NCBI RefSeq assembly: GCF_001439815.1
Contig: NZ_JYLM01000005.1
Location: forward strand, 62,001 to 126,000
DNA: 64,000 nt
Direction: 5' to 3'
Source: Pseudomonas orientalis
GTDB taxonomy: Bacteria; Pseudomonadota; Gammaproteobacteria; Pseudomonadales; Pseudomonadaceae
Numbering within the stretch: the first letter of the stretch is position 1; every line of letters starts with the position of its first letter. The notes under the pieces were generated by a model. It worked only from the letters and a program-made list of their open reading frames with translations. It was not told the DNA's origin and ran no database searches. Both the position numbers and the translations under genes were made by a program. Positions 26,286 to 35,780 of the stretch are shown piece after piece.

Positions 26286-27131
26286 CTAGGCGCCTGCCCT
26301 GGCCTGAAGACTTAGATGCGCCCGCTCCCCCGGCGCCAGGCTCGCCCCGGCCATCGCCGACTCCACGCACACAAACCCTGATGCCTCATTGAAACTCACG
26401 CCCAGCAACGGTCGGCTGCCGGGATGCCACACCACCGTGTCGGCGCTGTCGCCGGTATCGATGCACAGTTCACGCTGCCAGGCGTGGTCCTTGAGCTGTA
26501 ATTCGCCCTCATGCTGGAACACCCGCTGGCATCCTCCATCGACCCGCAGTTCACCTTCCTGCTGGCAAACCTGACGGTTGAGCTGGTCATAACCTTGCGC
26601 CCCGTCGAGCCCAGACAGCGCTACCTCGTCAACGTGACCAATACGCCAGTAAGCGTGCAAAGCATGGCTCAACTGGCACGGCAGCTCGTCCTGATGCTCG
26701 GTGCTCAGGCGCAGCTCCAGGGTTTCGCCCAAATGTGCGTGCAGGTCCACCTGCCAGTCGCACAACTGCAACTGCCAATGCAGGCGCACGCCATCGTCAT
26801 CGGTGCTGCTGTCGAGCAGTTTCCAGTCGATCAAGCGTGCCCAGCCATGGGAAGGCCAGGCGTTTTCGCTGGGGTGACGGCCATACCACGGCCAGCACAC
26901 CGGCACGCCACCGCGGATGGCGCCGACTTGCGGCCATTTGGCCGCACACCACAGCCAGGGTTTCTGGCCGGCGGGCTGAAAGTGCAGCAATTGCGCGCCT
27001 TGGCGGCTGAATACCGCCTGGCACAGCGGATGGTCGATCACCAGCACATCGCGCATCTGAAAGCGCTCCCAGGCGAACACCGGACGCTCGCGCAGGGACT
27101 TGAAAAAGCGTTGCAGCGGTTGCTCATGCAT
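26286..27131 (-). CDS. D-hexose-6-phosphate mutarotase (aldose 1-epimerase-like)
   Basis: The 281-residue beta-sandwich enzyme of the YeaD type interconverts the alpha and beta forms of hexose 6-phosphates. Family stretches: GAQLLHFQPAGQKPWLW, IRGGVPVCWPWYG, HPSENAWPSHGWAR and LSHALHAYWRIG, which hold the expected catalytic histidines, with a later C-terminal VVWHPGSRPLLG. It lies downstream of oprB on the same strand, separated by the oprB terminator, and next to the glucose-6-phosphate pathway genes. Its likely role is to speed alpha/beta glucose 6-phosphate exchange for Zwf. Confidence 0.9.
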   Translation of the reverse strand: MHEQPLQRFFKSLRERPVFAWERFQMRDVLVIDHPLCQAVFSRQGAQLLHFQPAGQKPWLWCAAKWPQVGAIRGGVPVCWPWYGRHPSENAWPSHGWARLIDWKLLDSSTDDDGVRLHWQLQLCDWQVDLHAHLGETLELRLSTEHQDELPCQLSHALHAYWRIGHVDEVALSGLDGAQGYDQLNRQVCQQEGELRVDGGCQRVFQHEGELQLKDHAWQRELCIDTGDSADTVVWHPGSRPLLGVSFNEASGFVCVESAMAGASLAPGERAHLSLQARAGA

Positions 27132-27162
27132 GTGCCACAGTCCTGAATATCACAGTGCCACG

Positions 27163-27193
27163 CAAAAAAAAGCGGATAGCCATGGCTATCCGC
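27163..27193 (-). terminator. Terminator of oprB
   Basis: GCGGATAGC-CATG-GCTATCCGC forms a 9- to 11-pair hairpin followed on the minus strand by eight Ts. It lies 38 bases after the oprB stop. Confidence 0.93.
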
Positions 27194-27230
27194 AAAATGC
27201 GCACAGAGAGAGGAGCTTATCGCAACAGCG

Positions 27231-28577
27231 TTAGAACGTAGACTGAATTTTCAGGCCCGCTACCAGCGCGTTGTCGACTTTGTCCACGCCACCCGGCTGG
27301 ACAACGTACTGCAGGTTCGGACGCACGGTCAGCCAGTTGGTGACGTGGAAACCGTAGTTCAGTTCGACGTTGTATTCGGTCTCGCGAATCGGCGTGTACA
27401 GTGGGTTGTCGTAGTCGCTGACGCCATTGGCGGCATTGAGCAGCTCCGAGTTCTTCTTCACGTCATCGTTGACGTGCAGACGAGCGACGCCAATGCCGAC
27501 GTCGTCTTTTGGACGCGCGTCAAATGGGCCCTTGTACACCAGCATCAACGACTGGTAGTTGTCGACCAGGTTGGTTTCCTTGTCGTGGAAGGTCGCGTTG
27601 GCGGCGATGTTCAGACCACGGGTCGCGTCGCCGTTGTGCGTGGTGAGTTGCTGTTGGGCAACGAACCAGTAGCCTTTTTTGCTGCTGCGGGTACGGAAGC
27701 TTGCGCCAGTGAGAACCGCATCGTTGCCGTTGACGTCTTCACGTACATCCGGAGCATCGGCCGCGCTTTTGTAGTAACCCACGCGGTATTCGCCCGGAAG
27801 GTTGTTGACCTTCGGCGACCAGACCAATTCCACCGGAATCACGGTGCCTTTGGTACCGCTGCCGCTGAGCTTGAAGCCGTTGCCGTGCTCCAGCTGCGAC
27901 GGGTTCTGGTTGTAGGCGCCGATTTGCGCATACAGCTCAGGCGTGATGTTGTACTTCACGCGGATAGCGGCCTGGCTGACCGGCCAGTTGTACCAGGTGT
28001 TTACGTAGTTACCGACCTGGGAGCCACAGAACGACAGGTTCTGGAAGTCGCACGGGAAGGTGTTGAAGTCTTCGCCTTCACCGAAATAGCCGAGCTTCAC
28101 GTCGAGCTTGTTGTCGAACATCTGGTGCTGAACCCAGAACTGGGTCAGACGCACCATGTGGCCACGGCCATACACTTCCTGAGACGAACTCAAGGTGCCG
28201 GCACGCGGGTCGCCGATACGGTCATTGGAGATGTTCTGGCCATTACGGTTGGTGAACTGGATCTTGGCCTGGGTGTTATCCCAGCCCCACAGCTTTTGCA
28301 GGTCCAGTGCCACGCCCAGACCGAACTGGTCGGAGTAACGACCGGTCTTGTCGTCGCTGTAGCCACCGTGGGCGTTGTAGCCCATTTCCCCGACGTAATC
28401 GGCCTTGATGTCGATACCTTGCTCGATCAGCTTGGTACGCTCGCCGCCCCAATCGCCGGTCATCCACTTGGAATCGGCACTGAATGCATCGGCCGCCATC
28501 GCATTGGCGGACAATACAAGGGCTGCTGCTGCTGACAGTTGGCAGAACAGCCGAGTGTTGTTGTGTTGCTTTTTCAT
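27231..28577 (-). CDS. oprB: Carbohydrate-selective porin OprB
   Basis: The 448-residue outer-membrane beta-barrel protein has a signal peptide cleaved near residue 28 (ending SANAMA). The mature part begins with a WMTGDWGGERTKLIEQGIDI stretch typical of OprB and ends in an aromatic residue (IQSTF), as outer-membrane barrels require. It admits glucose and related sugars to the periplasm. It lies downstream of gtsABCD, separated by a GII REPIN, and has an AT-rich leader (28580-28670). Co-expression with the gts genes is the usual pattern. Confidence 0.95.
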   Translation of the reverse strand: MKKQHNNTRLFCQLSAAAALVLSANAMAADAFSADSKWMTGDWGGERTKLIEQGIDIKADYVGEMGYNAHGGYSDDKTGRYSDQFGLGVALDLQKLWGWDNTQAKIQFTNRNGQNISNDRIGDPRAGTLSSSQEVYGRGHMVRLTQFWVQHQMFDNKLDVKLGYFGEGEDFNTFPCDFQNLSFCGSQVGNYVNTWYNWPVSQAAIRVKYNITPELYAQIGAYNQNPSQLEHGNGFKLSGSGTKGTVIPVELVWSPKVNNLPGEYRVGYYKSAADAPDVREDVNGNDAVLTGASFRTRSSKKGYWFVAQQQLTTHNGDATRGLNIAANATFHDKETNLVDNYQSLMLVYKGPFDARPKDDVGIGVARLHVNDDVKKNSELLNAANGVSDYDNPLYTPIRETEYNVELNYGFHVTNWLTVRPNLQYVVQPGGVDKVDNALVAGLKIQSTF

Positions 28578-28673
28578 CCCTACATCCTCGTCTTTATTGT
28601 TATTAAACTGTTTTTATCTAACGCGGGTTACATTTTTTTAACTAAAACAACAACTTAAATCCTAACCTAATCG

Positions 28674-28775
28674 CTGTAGGAGCGAGCTTGCTCGCGAAAA
28701 ACTCAAGCTCACTGCGTTCATTCAGGATGGCCGCGTTATCGTTAACGGCCTTCGCGAGCAAGCTCGCTCCTACAC
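28674..28775. repeat. REPIN, GII family
   Basis: A complete inverted GII pair between oprB and gtsD, ending six bases before the gtsD stop. It may modulate the relative amounts of gts and oprB transcript. Confidence 0.94.
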
Positions 28776-28781
28776 GATGCC

Positions 28782-29942
28782 TCAGCGGCCCTTGAACTGG
28801 GTCACGTTGCCGGCATGCCCCTGTGCCGGCAATGAAGCAACCGTGCCCAATCGCTCACCGGTCTTGGCGTCGAACAGCAACACCTTGGCCGGGTCGAATT
28901 GCAGGGTCAGGGTCTCGCCTACCTGCGGTGCCACGTCCGGCGCCAAACGGCAGCAGACCTTGGTGTCGTTGAGTTGCACGAACACCAGGGTGTCCGGGCC
29001 GGTCGGCTCGGTCACCTGGACTTCGGCACGAATGCTCGAAGAACCGTTGCCCTCGCCCGCCGCCAGCACGATCTGCTCCGGGCGCAGGCCCAGAATCACA
29101 TCGCGGTCTTCCAGACCTGCGTCATTCATGTTCAGCGCCAGTTCGCAACGGGCCTGACCGCTGTCGAGCACCGCCACCAGACCACCGTCCTGGCGTTTTA
29201 GGCGCATGGGAACGAAGTTCATCGGTGGTGAACCGATAAAGCTTGCCACAAATAGGTTAGCAGGGTCGTTGTAAATTTCTTTCGGCGTGCCGAATTGCTG
29301 GATGATGCCATCCTTCATCACCGCCACTTTATCGCCCAGGGTCATCGCTTCAATCTGATCGTGGGTCACGTAGACAGTGGTGGTTTTCAGGCGCTGGTGC
29401 ATCAGCTTCATTTCGGTGCGCATTTCGACGCGCAGCTTGGCGTCGAGGTTCGACAGCGGCTCGTCGAACAGGTAGATCTTCGGCCGACGCGCCAATGCCC
29501 GGCCCATGGCCACGCGCTGTTGCTGGCCGCCGGAGAGCTGGCCCGGCTTGCGGTTGAGCAGGTGCTCGATCTGCAGCAGCTTGGCCACGCGCGCCACTTC
29601 GGCGTCGATGTCGGCCTGGGGCATCTTGCGAATCTTCAGGCCGAACTCGATGTTCTCGCGCACGCTCATGGTCGGGTACAGCGCGTAGGACTGAAACACC
29701 ATGGCGATGTCGCGATCCTTGGGGCTCATGCCGCTCACATCCTGATCACCGATCATGATCGCGCCGCCGGAGATGGTTTCAAGGCCGGCGATGCAGTTCA
29801 TCAAGGTGGACTTGCCGCAACCCGAAGGGCCGACCAGGATCAGGAATTCGCCTTCCTTGATCGACAGCTCGATGTTCTTCAAGGTGTCGGGCAGGCCGGC
29901 GCCATAGGTCTTGTTTACATTGCGAAGTTCAAGCGTAGCCAT
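28782..29942 (-). CDS. gtsD: Glucose ABC transporter ATPase (MalK/UgpC type)
   Basis: The 386-residue ATPase has Walker [11 protein letters not shown]-loop [12 protein letters not shown], signature [10 protein letters not shown], Walker [13 protein letters not shown] and the H-loop VTHDQ. The C-terminal part (from about residue 240) is the TOBE/OB-fold domain of CUT1-family ATPases. It powers the periplasmic glucose importer with GtsA, GtsB and GtsC. It follows gtsC by two bases. Confidence 0.94.
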   Translation of the reverse strand: MATLELRNVNKTYGAGLPDTLKNIELSIKEGEFLILVGPSGCGKSTLMNCIAGLETISGGAIMIGDQDVSGMSPKDRDIAMVFQSYALYPTMSVRENIEFGLKIRKMPQADIDAEVARVAKLLQIEHLLNRKPGQLSGGQQQRVAMGRALARRPKIYLFDEPLSNLDAKLRVEMRTEMKLMHQRLKTTTVYVTHDQIEAMTLGDKVAVMKDGIIQQFGTPKEIYNDPANLFVASFIGSPPMNFVPMRLKRQDGGLVAVLDSGQARCELALNMNDAGLEDRDVILGLRPEQIVLAAGEGNGSSSIRAEVQVTEPTGPDTLVFVQLNDTKVCCRLAPDVAPQVGETLTLQFDPAKVLLFDAKTGERLGTVASLPAQGHAGNVTQFKGR

Positions 29943-29944
29943 GA

Positions 29945-30790
29945 TTACCCCTTGACCGCGCCGGCCGTGAGGCCGCGCACGAAATACTTGCCTGCGATCA
30001 CATAGACCAGCAGGGTCGGCAGCCCGGCGATCATCGCCGCCGCCATATCCACGTTATATTCCTTGGCCCCGGTGCTGGTGTTGACCAGGTTGTTCAGCGC
30101 CACCGTGATGGGCTGGGAGTCGCCGCTGGAAAACACCACGCCGAACAGGAAGTCGTTCCAGATCTGGGTGAACTGCCAGATCAGGCAGACCATGATGATC
30201 GGCGTCGACATCGGCAGAATGATCTGACGGAAGATGGTGAAGAAACCCGCACCGTCCAGGCGGGCCGCCTTGATCAGCGCATCCGGAATGCTCACGTAGT
30301 AGTTACGGAAGAACAGCGTGGTGAACGCCAGGCCGTAGACCACATGCACGAACACCAGCCCGGTGGTGGTGTTGGCCAGGCCCATCTTGCCGAGGGTGAA
30401 CGACGCGGGCAGCAACACGGTCTGGAACGGCAGGAAGCAGCCGAACAACAGCAAACCAAAAAACAGTTGCGAACCACGGAAGCGCCAGAACGACAGCACG
30501 TAGCCGTTCAACGCGCCGATGGCCGTGGAGATCAGCACAGCGGGCACGGTGATCTTGATCGAGTTCCAGAAGTAGCCATCCACGGTGGTCCAGGCCTTGA
30601 CCCAGCCGATGCCGGTGACCACGCTCGGCCAGCTCAGCAGGTTGCCGGTGCTGATATCTTCCGGCGTCTTGAAACTGGTGAGCAGCATCACCACCAGCGG
30701 CACCAGATACAGCAGCACCGCGAGGATCAGCACCGCGTAGATCGCGATACGACTCAGGCTGATGGCAGGTTTAGCGGCGAGACTAGTCAT
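29945..30790 (-). CDS. gtsC: Glucose ABC transporter permease GtsC
   Basis: The 281-residue inner-membrane permease of the CUT1 family has six membrane segments and a C-terminal cytoplasmic EAA-like loop (PDALIKAARLDGAGFFTIF, which contacts the ATPase). The start overlaps the end of gtsB by eight bases. It pairs with GtsB to form the translocation pore. Confidence 0.93.
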   Translation of the reverse strand: MTSLAAKPAISLSRIAIYAVLILAVLLYLVPLVVMLLTSFKTPEDISTGNLLSWPSVVTGIGWVKAWTTVDGYFWNSIKITVPAVLISTAIGALNGYVLSFWRFRGSQLFFGLLLFGCFLPFQTVLLPASFTLGKMGLANTTTGLVFVHVVYGLAFTTLFFRNYYVSIPDALIKAARLDGAGFFTIFRQIILPMSTPIIMVCLIWQFTQIWNDFLFGVVFSSGDSQPITVALNNLVNTSTGAKEYNVDMAAAMIAGLPTLLVYVIAGKYFVRGLTAGAVKG

Positions 30791-31691
30791 TACGCTTGGT
30801 CCTCAGCTCGGAATACAGGTACGGCACGATGATCGCGAGGATCGCACCGAGCATCAGGATTGCACTGGCCGAGCCCATGCCCATCTGGCCACGGCTGAAG
30901 GTGAACGAGTACATGAACATGGCAGGCAGGTCGGACGAATAGCCCGGGCCGCCGGCCGTCATCGCCGCCACCAGGTCGAAGCTCTTGATCGCAATGTGCG
31001 CCAGGATCATCACCGCACTGAAGAACACCGGGCGCAGGCTTGGCAGCACCACGCTCCAGTAGATGCGCGGCAGGCTCGCGCCGTCGATCTGCGCGGCGCG
31101 GATGATCGACTGATCAACGCCGCGCAGGCCGGCGAGGAACATTGCCATGATAAAGCCCGAGGCTTGCCACACGGCGGCGATCACCAGGCAGTAGATCACG
31201 CGGTCGGGGTCGATCAGCCAGTCGAGACGGAAGCCTTCCCAGCCCCAGTCGCGCAATAATTTGTCCAGGCCCATGCCCGGGTTGAGCAGCCATTTCCACG
31301 CAGTACCGGTGACGATCATCGAGAGCGCCATCGGGTACAGGTAAATGGTGCGAATGAAGCCTTCGCGACGGATTTTCTGGTCGAGGAAAATCGCCAGCGT
31401 CACACCGATCACCAAGGTGATACCAATGAACATGCCACCGAACACGGCCAGGTTCTTGCTCGCCACCCACCAACGGTCGTTGTCGAACAACCGCTCGTAT
31501 TGAGCCAGGCCCGCCCACTTGTAGCTGGGCAGGAACGTGGAGGTGGTGAACGACAGCACGAACGTCCACAGGATGTAGCCGTAGAAGCCCACCAGCACGA
31601 TGAACATGCTCGGCGCCAGCACCAGTTTGGGAAGCCAGCGCTGCAATGCATCGAACGGCGAGGCCTTGCTGAACACAGCAACAGAACTCAT
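30783..31691 (-). CDS. gtsB: Glucose ABC transporter permease GtsB
   Basis: The 302-residue CUT1 permease has six membrane segments and an EAA-like loop (RGVDQSIIRAAQIDGASLPRI). The start was placed at the ATG at 31691 (MSSVAVFSKASPF). The open frame continues upstream to 31916, but that part is the translation of a GII REPIN and the end of gtsA and is not coding. The REPIN between gtsA and gtsB is a typical place for differential expression of a binding protein and its permeases. Confidence 0.93.
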   Translation of the reverse strand: MSSVAVFSKASPFDALQRWLPKLVLAPSMFIVLVGFYGYILWTFVLSFTTSTFLPSYKWAGLAQYERLFDNDRWWVASKNLAVFGGMFIGITLVIGVTLAIFLDQKIRREGFIRTIYLYPMALSMIVTGTAWKWLLNPGMGLDKLLRDWGWEGFRLDWLIDPDRVIYCLVIAAVWQASGFIMAMFLAGLRGVDQSIIRAAQIDGASLPRIYWSVVLPSLRPVFFSAVMILAHIAIKSFDLVAAMTAGGPGYSSDLPAMFMYSFTFSRGQMGMGSASAILMLGAILAIIVPYLYSELRTKRND

Positions 31692-31737
31692 GGGAAAATC
31701 CAGTACAGGGAAAAAGGACTGACAGCTGAACCGAACC

Positions 31738-31840
31738 CTGTAGGAGCGAGCTTGCTCGCGAAGGACTTCAACGATAGCGCGTGCATACGGGATGAACGCG
31801 GTGACCTTGAGCTTTTCGCGAGCGAGCTCGCTCCTACAGA
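31738..31840. repeat. REPIN, GII family
   Basis: An inverted GII pair lies inside the gts operon, between gtsA and gtsB, eight bases after the gtsA stop. The right arm has a one-base change (GCGAGCGAGCTCGC). Confidence 0.93.
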
Positions 31841-31848
31841 TAGCAGCG

Positions 31849-33135
31849 TTACTTGGCCGACTTGATCGCAGCGCCAAGCTTCTTGGCAGTGTCGGCCGGG
31901 TCGGCTTTCGGGTCATTGATGTAGTTGGTCACCACGTCAAAGAACGCACCCTGTACCGCAAGGGTGGTGGCCATGTTGTGCGCCATGCTTGGCTGCAGGC
32001 CGCCGGTCTTGGCGTCGGTCAGGAAGTCTTTGGCGGCTGTCTGAGCACAGGAGTCGAAGCCCAGCTTGTCCATTTGAGTGAGCATGTCGGTGCGCACAGG
32101 GATCGAACCCTTGTTGATGCTGAAGACTTTCTGAAAATTTTCACCCAGCACGACTTTGGCAATGTCCTGCTGACCGGCAGCGGTGCCTTTGTCTTTCTGC
32201 TTGAATACCGCCAGGGAGTCGATGTTGTAGGTGAAGGCCTTGTCGGTGCCCGGGAAAGCTACGCACTCGTAGTCCTTGCCGGCGACTTTCTTGGCCGCCG
32301 TCCATTCGGACTTGGCCCAGTCACCCATGATCTGCATGCCGGCCTTGCCGTTGATGACCTTGCCCGCTTCCAGGTTCCAGTCCTGGCCTTTGCCGTCGAC
32401 GTCCATATAGGTCGCGACTTTTTTCAGCTCAGTCAGCGACTTGACCATTTCCGGGCCGGTCAGCGCAGCGTTATCCAGGTCGACCAGGGCTTTCTTGTAG
32501 CCGTCGGCCCCCATCACCGAGAGCACCACCGCTTCAAACACGGTGCTGTCCTGCCAAGGCTGGCCGCCGTGAGCGAGCGCAATGAAGCCCGCCGCTTTGA
32601 GCTTGTCGCCAGCGGCATAGAATTCTTCGAGGGTGGTCGGGTTCTTGGTGATGCCGGCTTTCTTGAAGACTTCCGGGTTGATCCACAGCCAGTTGACGCG
32701 GTGGATGTTGACCGGAACGGCAACGTAGTCACCGTCGTACTTCACGGTGTCGGAGACTTTCTTGTCGAGCAGGGAGTCCCACTTTTCTTCTTTGGCGACG
32801 TCTTTGAGCACGTCGGTGTCGAGCAGGCCGGTGGACGCCCATTCCTGGATGTCGGGGCCTTTGATCTGGGCAACGCCTGGCGGGTTGCCGGCGACCGCGC
32901 GGCTTTTCAGCACGGTCATGGCCGTAGCGCCACCGCCACCTGCAACCGCACCGTCTTTCCAGGTGAAGCCGTCTTTCTCAACTTGGGCCTTCAGGACATC
33001 CACAGCCGCCTTTTCACCGCCCGAGGTCCACCAATGCACCACTTCAACCGTACCTTTGGAGTCGGCGGCAACTGCACTGAGGGGAAACAACGAGGCAATG
33101 GAAATAGCAACGGCGAGGCGATTAATCGCGTTCAT
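31849..33135 (-). CDS. gtsA: Periplasmic glucose-binding protein GtsA
   Basis: The 428-residue ABC substrate-binding protein of the CUT1/MalE type has a signal peptide ([20 protein letters not shown], cleavage after AVAA). The mature start [20 protein letters not shown] is typical of sugar-binding members. It captures glucose for GtsBCD. It heads the operon gtsA-gtsB-gtsC-gtsD and is preceded by a promoter module (33191-33255) that also occurs before the AGE isomerase gene. Confidence 0.94.
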   Translation of the reverse strand: MNAINRLAVAISIASLFPLSAVAADSKGTVEVVHWWTSGGEKAAVDVLKAQVEKDGFTWKDGAVAGGGGATAMTVLKSRAVAGNPPGVAQIKGPDIQEWASTGLLDTDVLKDVAKEEKWDSLLDKKVSDTVKYDGDYVAVPVNIHRVNWLWINPEVFKKAGITKNPTTLEEFYAAGDKLKAAGFIALAHGGQPWQDSTVFEAVVLSVMGADGYKKALVDLDNAALTGPEMVKSLTELKKVATYMDVDGKGQDWNLEAGKVINGKAGMQIMGDWAKSEWTAAKKVAGKDYECVAFPGTDKAFTYNIDSLAVFKQKDKGTAAGQQDIAKVVLGENFQKVFSINKGSIPVRTDMLTQMDKLGFDSCAQTAAKDFLTDAKTGGLQPSMAHNMATTLAVQGAFFDVVTNYINDPKADPADTAKKLGAAIKSAK

Positions 33136-33190
33136 CTGAGTACCTTTTCTTGTTGTTATGCATGCAAGTCTAGAGCTTGCGCTGCACGGA

Positions 33191-33255
33191 GTTTAAACAG
33201 GGATTTTCCAGGCGCAGGTAACAAAGGGACGTACAAATGTCACCACTTGGTGACA
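33191..33255 (-). promoter_or_regulatory. gtsA promoter module with an 18-base palindrome
   Basis: The palindrome TGTCACC-N4-GGTGACA (33238-33255), GTAAC (33218-33222) and GTTTAAAC (33191-33198) occur in the same order and spacing before the AGE gene. The palindrome overlaps the last codons and stop of the AGE gene. It is probably an activator or repressor site for sugar uptake genes. The regulator is not identified; GltR is a candidate. Confidence 0.65.
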
Positions 33256-34499
33256 TAAAGTCCGCTGCCCAATGCGCTGGCCAGGCTGGGTGCCAAGGGT
33301 AATGCCGGCAGCAACACGGCTTGCCACGCATGGTACAGGTCCGGCTTGCCACCCCAGATCCGGCTGCTGGGTTGGTTGTGCGGGCTGAGCTCGTGGTGCC
33401 AGCTGCCATGGAGTCGGTCGATGAAGTGGGTGTCGCAAAACTCCCAGAACCGCCGGTACCAGGTCTCGTAATGCAACTGGCCGGTACGCTTGAGCAGCGC
33501 CTGGGCGGCAGCGCTGGCTTCGGCATGGGTCCAGTGCAGGCGCTCGCGCACAACCGGGCGCTGGTTCCAGTCCAGGGTGTAGACAATGCCCGGAGCGCCA
33601 TCCACCGCCCAGGCGTAGTCGCAGGCACTGGCAAACAGCCCTTGAGCATCGCTCACCAACCAGTCCGGCGTAGCCAGCCCGGCTTGCAGGCGCGCCGCCT
33701 CCAGGTGCAGCACCAGCCGCGCCCATTCGAAACCGTGGCCGGGGGTGATGCCATAGGGACGGAAACCGTCGGCGGGGTTGTCTTCGTTGTAAGCGAGCAA
33801 TGGATTCCACTGGACGTCGAAATGTTCGATCACCATGAAGCGGTTACCGGCGGCGTGGGCATGGATGACACGTTCGACGATACGCAATGCGCGGTCCAGC
33901 CAGCGTGTGTCGCCCGTCACATCGGCCAGGGCCAGGAACGCTTCGGTGGCGTGCATGTTGCTGTTGGCGCCGCGATAGGCTTCGACGCCGCTCCAGTCCC
34001 GGGCGAAAGATTCGAGCATGGCGCCCTCCTCTTCGCTCCAAAAGAACTGGTCGATGATATGCATCGCATCGTTCAGCAGGGTTTGCGCGCCGGGTGCACC
34101 GGCCACTACGGCAGAACTCGCGGCCAGGGCCACAAAGGCATGCAGGTAAGCGGCCTTGCCGGTATTGCCGTCAACGGCATCGGGCGCGGCGAACCAGCCG
34201 CCGTGTTCGCTATCGTGCAACGGGCCACTCAGGGCCGCCACGCCGTGCGCGACTAAATCGGCATAGCCCGGCAAACCCATGGCATGGGCCATGGCGAAGC
34301 TGTGGGTCATGCGGGCGGTGTTCATGGTTTCGGCGCGGGCGTCGGCCGGCAGTTGGCCCCTTTCATCCAGATTGCCGAAGCCGTCCGGCAAGCGTGACGC
34401 CTTGGCAAAGGCCAAAAGGCGCTGGCCTTCGGCCGCAAGCCAGGCGTGATGGGCAGGTGCGTTCAGCCAACTGCTGGCAGGCAGTGGTTGCGTGGTCAT
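33240..34499 (-). CDS. AGE-family sugar epimerase/isomerase (YihS/mannose-isomerase type)
   Basis: The 419-residue (alpha/alpha)6-barrel enzyme belongs to the N-acylglucosamine 2-epimerase superfamily. Characteristic pieces: TARMTHSFAMAHAMG, SEHGGWFAAPDAV, ANSNMHATEAFLALADVTGD, TPGHGFEWARLVLHLE and GSWHHELSP, with histidines placed as in aldose-ketose isomerases acting on free mannose, fructose or glucose. The ATG at 34499 with AAGGG upstream is preferred over a longer frame. It lies upstream of gtsA and shares its promoter module, which suggests isomerisation of imported sugars. Confidence 0.9.
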   Translation of the reverse strand: MTTQPLPASSWLNAPAHHAWLAAEGQRLLAFAKASRLPDGFGNLDERGQLPADARAETMNTARMTHSFAMAHAMGLPGYADLVAHGVAALSGPLHDSEHGGWFAAPDAVDGNTGKAAYLHAFVALAASSAVVAGAPGAQTLLNDAMHIIDQFFWSEEEGAMLESFARDWSGVEAYRGANSNMHATEAFLALADVTGDTRWLDRALRIVERVIHAHAAGNRFMVIEHFDVQWNPLLAYNEDNPADGFRPYGITPGHGFEWARLVLHLEAARLQAGLATPDWLVSDAQGLFASACDYAWAVDGAPGIVYTLDWNQRPVVRERLHWTHAEASAAAQALLKRTGQLHYETWYRRFWEFCDTHFIDRLHGSWHHELSPHNQPSSRIWGGKPDLYHAWQAVLLPALPLAPSLASALGSGLYVTKW

Positions 34500-34534
34500 G
34501 GGTGGCCCTTGTTGTTTTTTGTCGGGTGACCGGA

Positions 34535-34599
34535 GTTTAAACAAGGGTATGCGAGGGGCACGTAACGAAGGGGAAAAGAAATGTCACCGGGCGGTGACA
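34535..34599 (-). promoter_or_regulatory. AGE gene promoter module, twin of the gtsA module
   Basis: TGTCACC-N4-GGTGACA (34582-34599), GTAAC (34562-34566) and GTTTAAAC (34535-34542) have offsets identical to the gtsA copy (47 and 27 bases from the GTTTAAAC start). Confidence 0.65.
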
Positions 34600-34630
34600 A
34601 AGCTGCGAGCAACAGCGATTTCCTTGACTA

Positions 34631-34814
34631 ATGTGGGAGTGGGCAAGCCCTAATGCCAGTCAGTTAAGCGTACACCGCCGTCTGTAGGAGCGAGCTTGCT
34701 CGCGAAAAACTCACAGGCACCGCGCTCATTCAGAAAGCATGCGTTATCGTTGACGTTTTTCGCGAGCAAGCTCGCTCCTACAATTAGGTAGGGCAAGCCC
34801 CCTCCCACATTTGG
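34631..34814. repeat. GI REPIN remnant interrupted by an insert containing a GII REPIN
   Basis: A left GI half ends at GCAAGCCC (34643-34650). Then comes TAATGCCAGTCAGTTAAGCG, a complete GII REPIN (34683-34782), ATTAGG, and a right GI half (about 34790-34814). The same 20-base junction sequence interrupts the GI REPIN at 43417. The order suggests an insertion into an older REPIN. Confidence 0.75.
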
Positions 34815-34828
34815 ATCTCGTTCACAGG

Positions 34829-35653
34829 TCATTGACCCAGAGGCGTAGCAGCCGCCGGCGCATTGAGGCGCTGGTTCAAATTCTGCACCTGGCTCTGCAG
34901 CGTCGTGATATTGCGCGTGGTCTGGATGCGGAACACGTCGAACTCTTTATTGGTCGGCGCATCCGTGTTGGCGGGCTGGTTTTCCTGTGCGCTCTTGAGC
35001 ACCAGCACGTCCTGTTCAAGACGGGCGATGGCGGCAGTCGGATTGCCTTGTTTCTTCAAGGCCGCCACATCATTGGCCAGCTCCTTGATCTCGCCCTGCG
35101 CCGCCTTGAGCGTGGCGACGGCATCGGTCAGGGCCTGCACTTGGCCCTGCAACCTGGCATTGGCACTGGTCAGCTCGGCGGTGCTGGCGCTCATCTGCGC
35201 CAGGCGCTGGTCCAGCTCGGTGGCCTGGCCGGCTACGCCCACTTGTTGCTTGCCCTGCTCGAGCAACTGGGTTTCCAGCTGCTTGATCTGCAATTTCAGG
35301 GCTTCGCTGCCGTTGTTCACATTGGCTTCGCTGGCCACGACCTTGCCGGAAATATCCTGCAGGCGCCCCGCCGCTTCTTCGCTGATACGCGCGAAGCTTT
35401 CCTGGGTGGCGACCAGTTGCTGGCCCATCAGGGAGATCTGCTGGAAGCTCCACCAGGCCAGGCCCGCGAAGGCGATCAGCAAGGCGCCGACCAGCGCCCA
35501 CAGCGGGCCGGTGCTGGCTCTCTTAACCTTGACCACAGGCGTCGTGCGCGAGCGCACCGAGGTGGCGGCTGTCGGCACGAAATCATCATCATCCCCGGTA
35601 TCTGCCCGCAGGCTGGGAACGTTGTCGAAATCGTCTTTAGCATCGTTACGCAT
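34829..35653 (-). CDS. Membrane-anchored coiled-coil protein of unknown function
   Basis: The 274-residue protein has an acidic, disordered N-terminus (DDFDNVPSLRADTGDDDDFV), one membrane segment near residues 50-75 (GPLWALVGALLIAFAGLAWW) and a long periplasmic coiled coil (LKLQIKQLETQLLEQGKQQ, LTDAVATLKAAQGEIKELA). It is a single-span inner-membrane protein, probably oligomeric. Similar proteins are conserved in Pseudomonas without a known role. The ATG at 35653 has AGGAT upstream; a longer frame to 35728 is not supported. Codon use is typical of the host. Confidence 0.78.
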   Translation of the reverse strand: MRNDAKDDFDNVPSLRADTGDDDDFVPTAATSVRSRTTPVVKVKRASTGPLWALVGALLIAFAGLAWWSFQQISLMGQQLVATQESFARISEEAAGRLQDISGKVVASEANVNNGSEALKLQIKQLETQLLEQGKQQVGVAGQATELDQRLAQMSASTAELTSANARLQGQVQALTDAVATLKAAQGEIKELANDVAALKKQGNPTAAIARLEQDVLVLKSAQENQPANTDAPTNKEFDVFRIQTTRNITTLQSQVQNLNQRLNAPAAATPLGQ

Positions 35654-35780
35654 GAATCTATCCTGAATCAATAAGATGGCCGGCTGAGGAGCCGCGCGGC
35701 GGCAGTATAAACCGTGCTTGCGGCGCATGGGTCGACCTGCGGTCCGCCGTTCGGTTCCCGATGTGTTGCTGGTTGTAAGC

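Noticed and set aside
31692..31916. N-terminal extension of gtsB
   Set aside because: The extra residues are translated from a GII REPIN and the 3' end of gtsA; the family start is at 31691.
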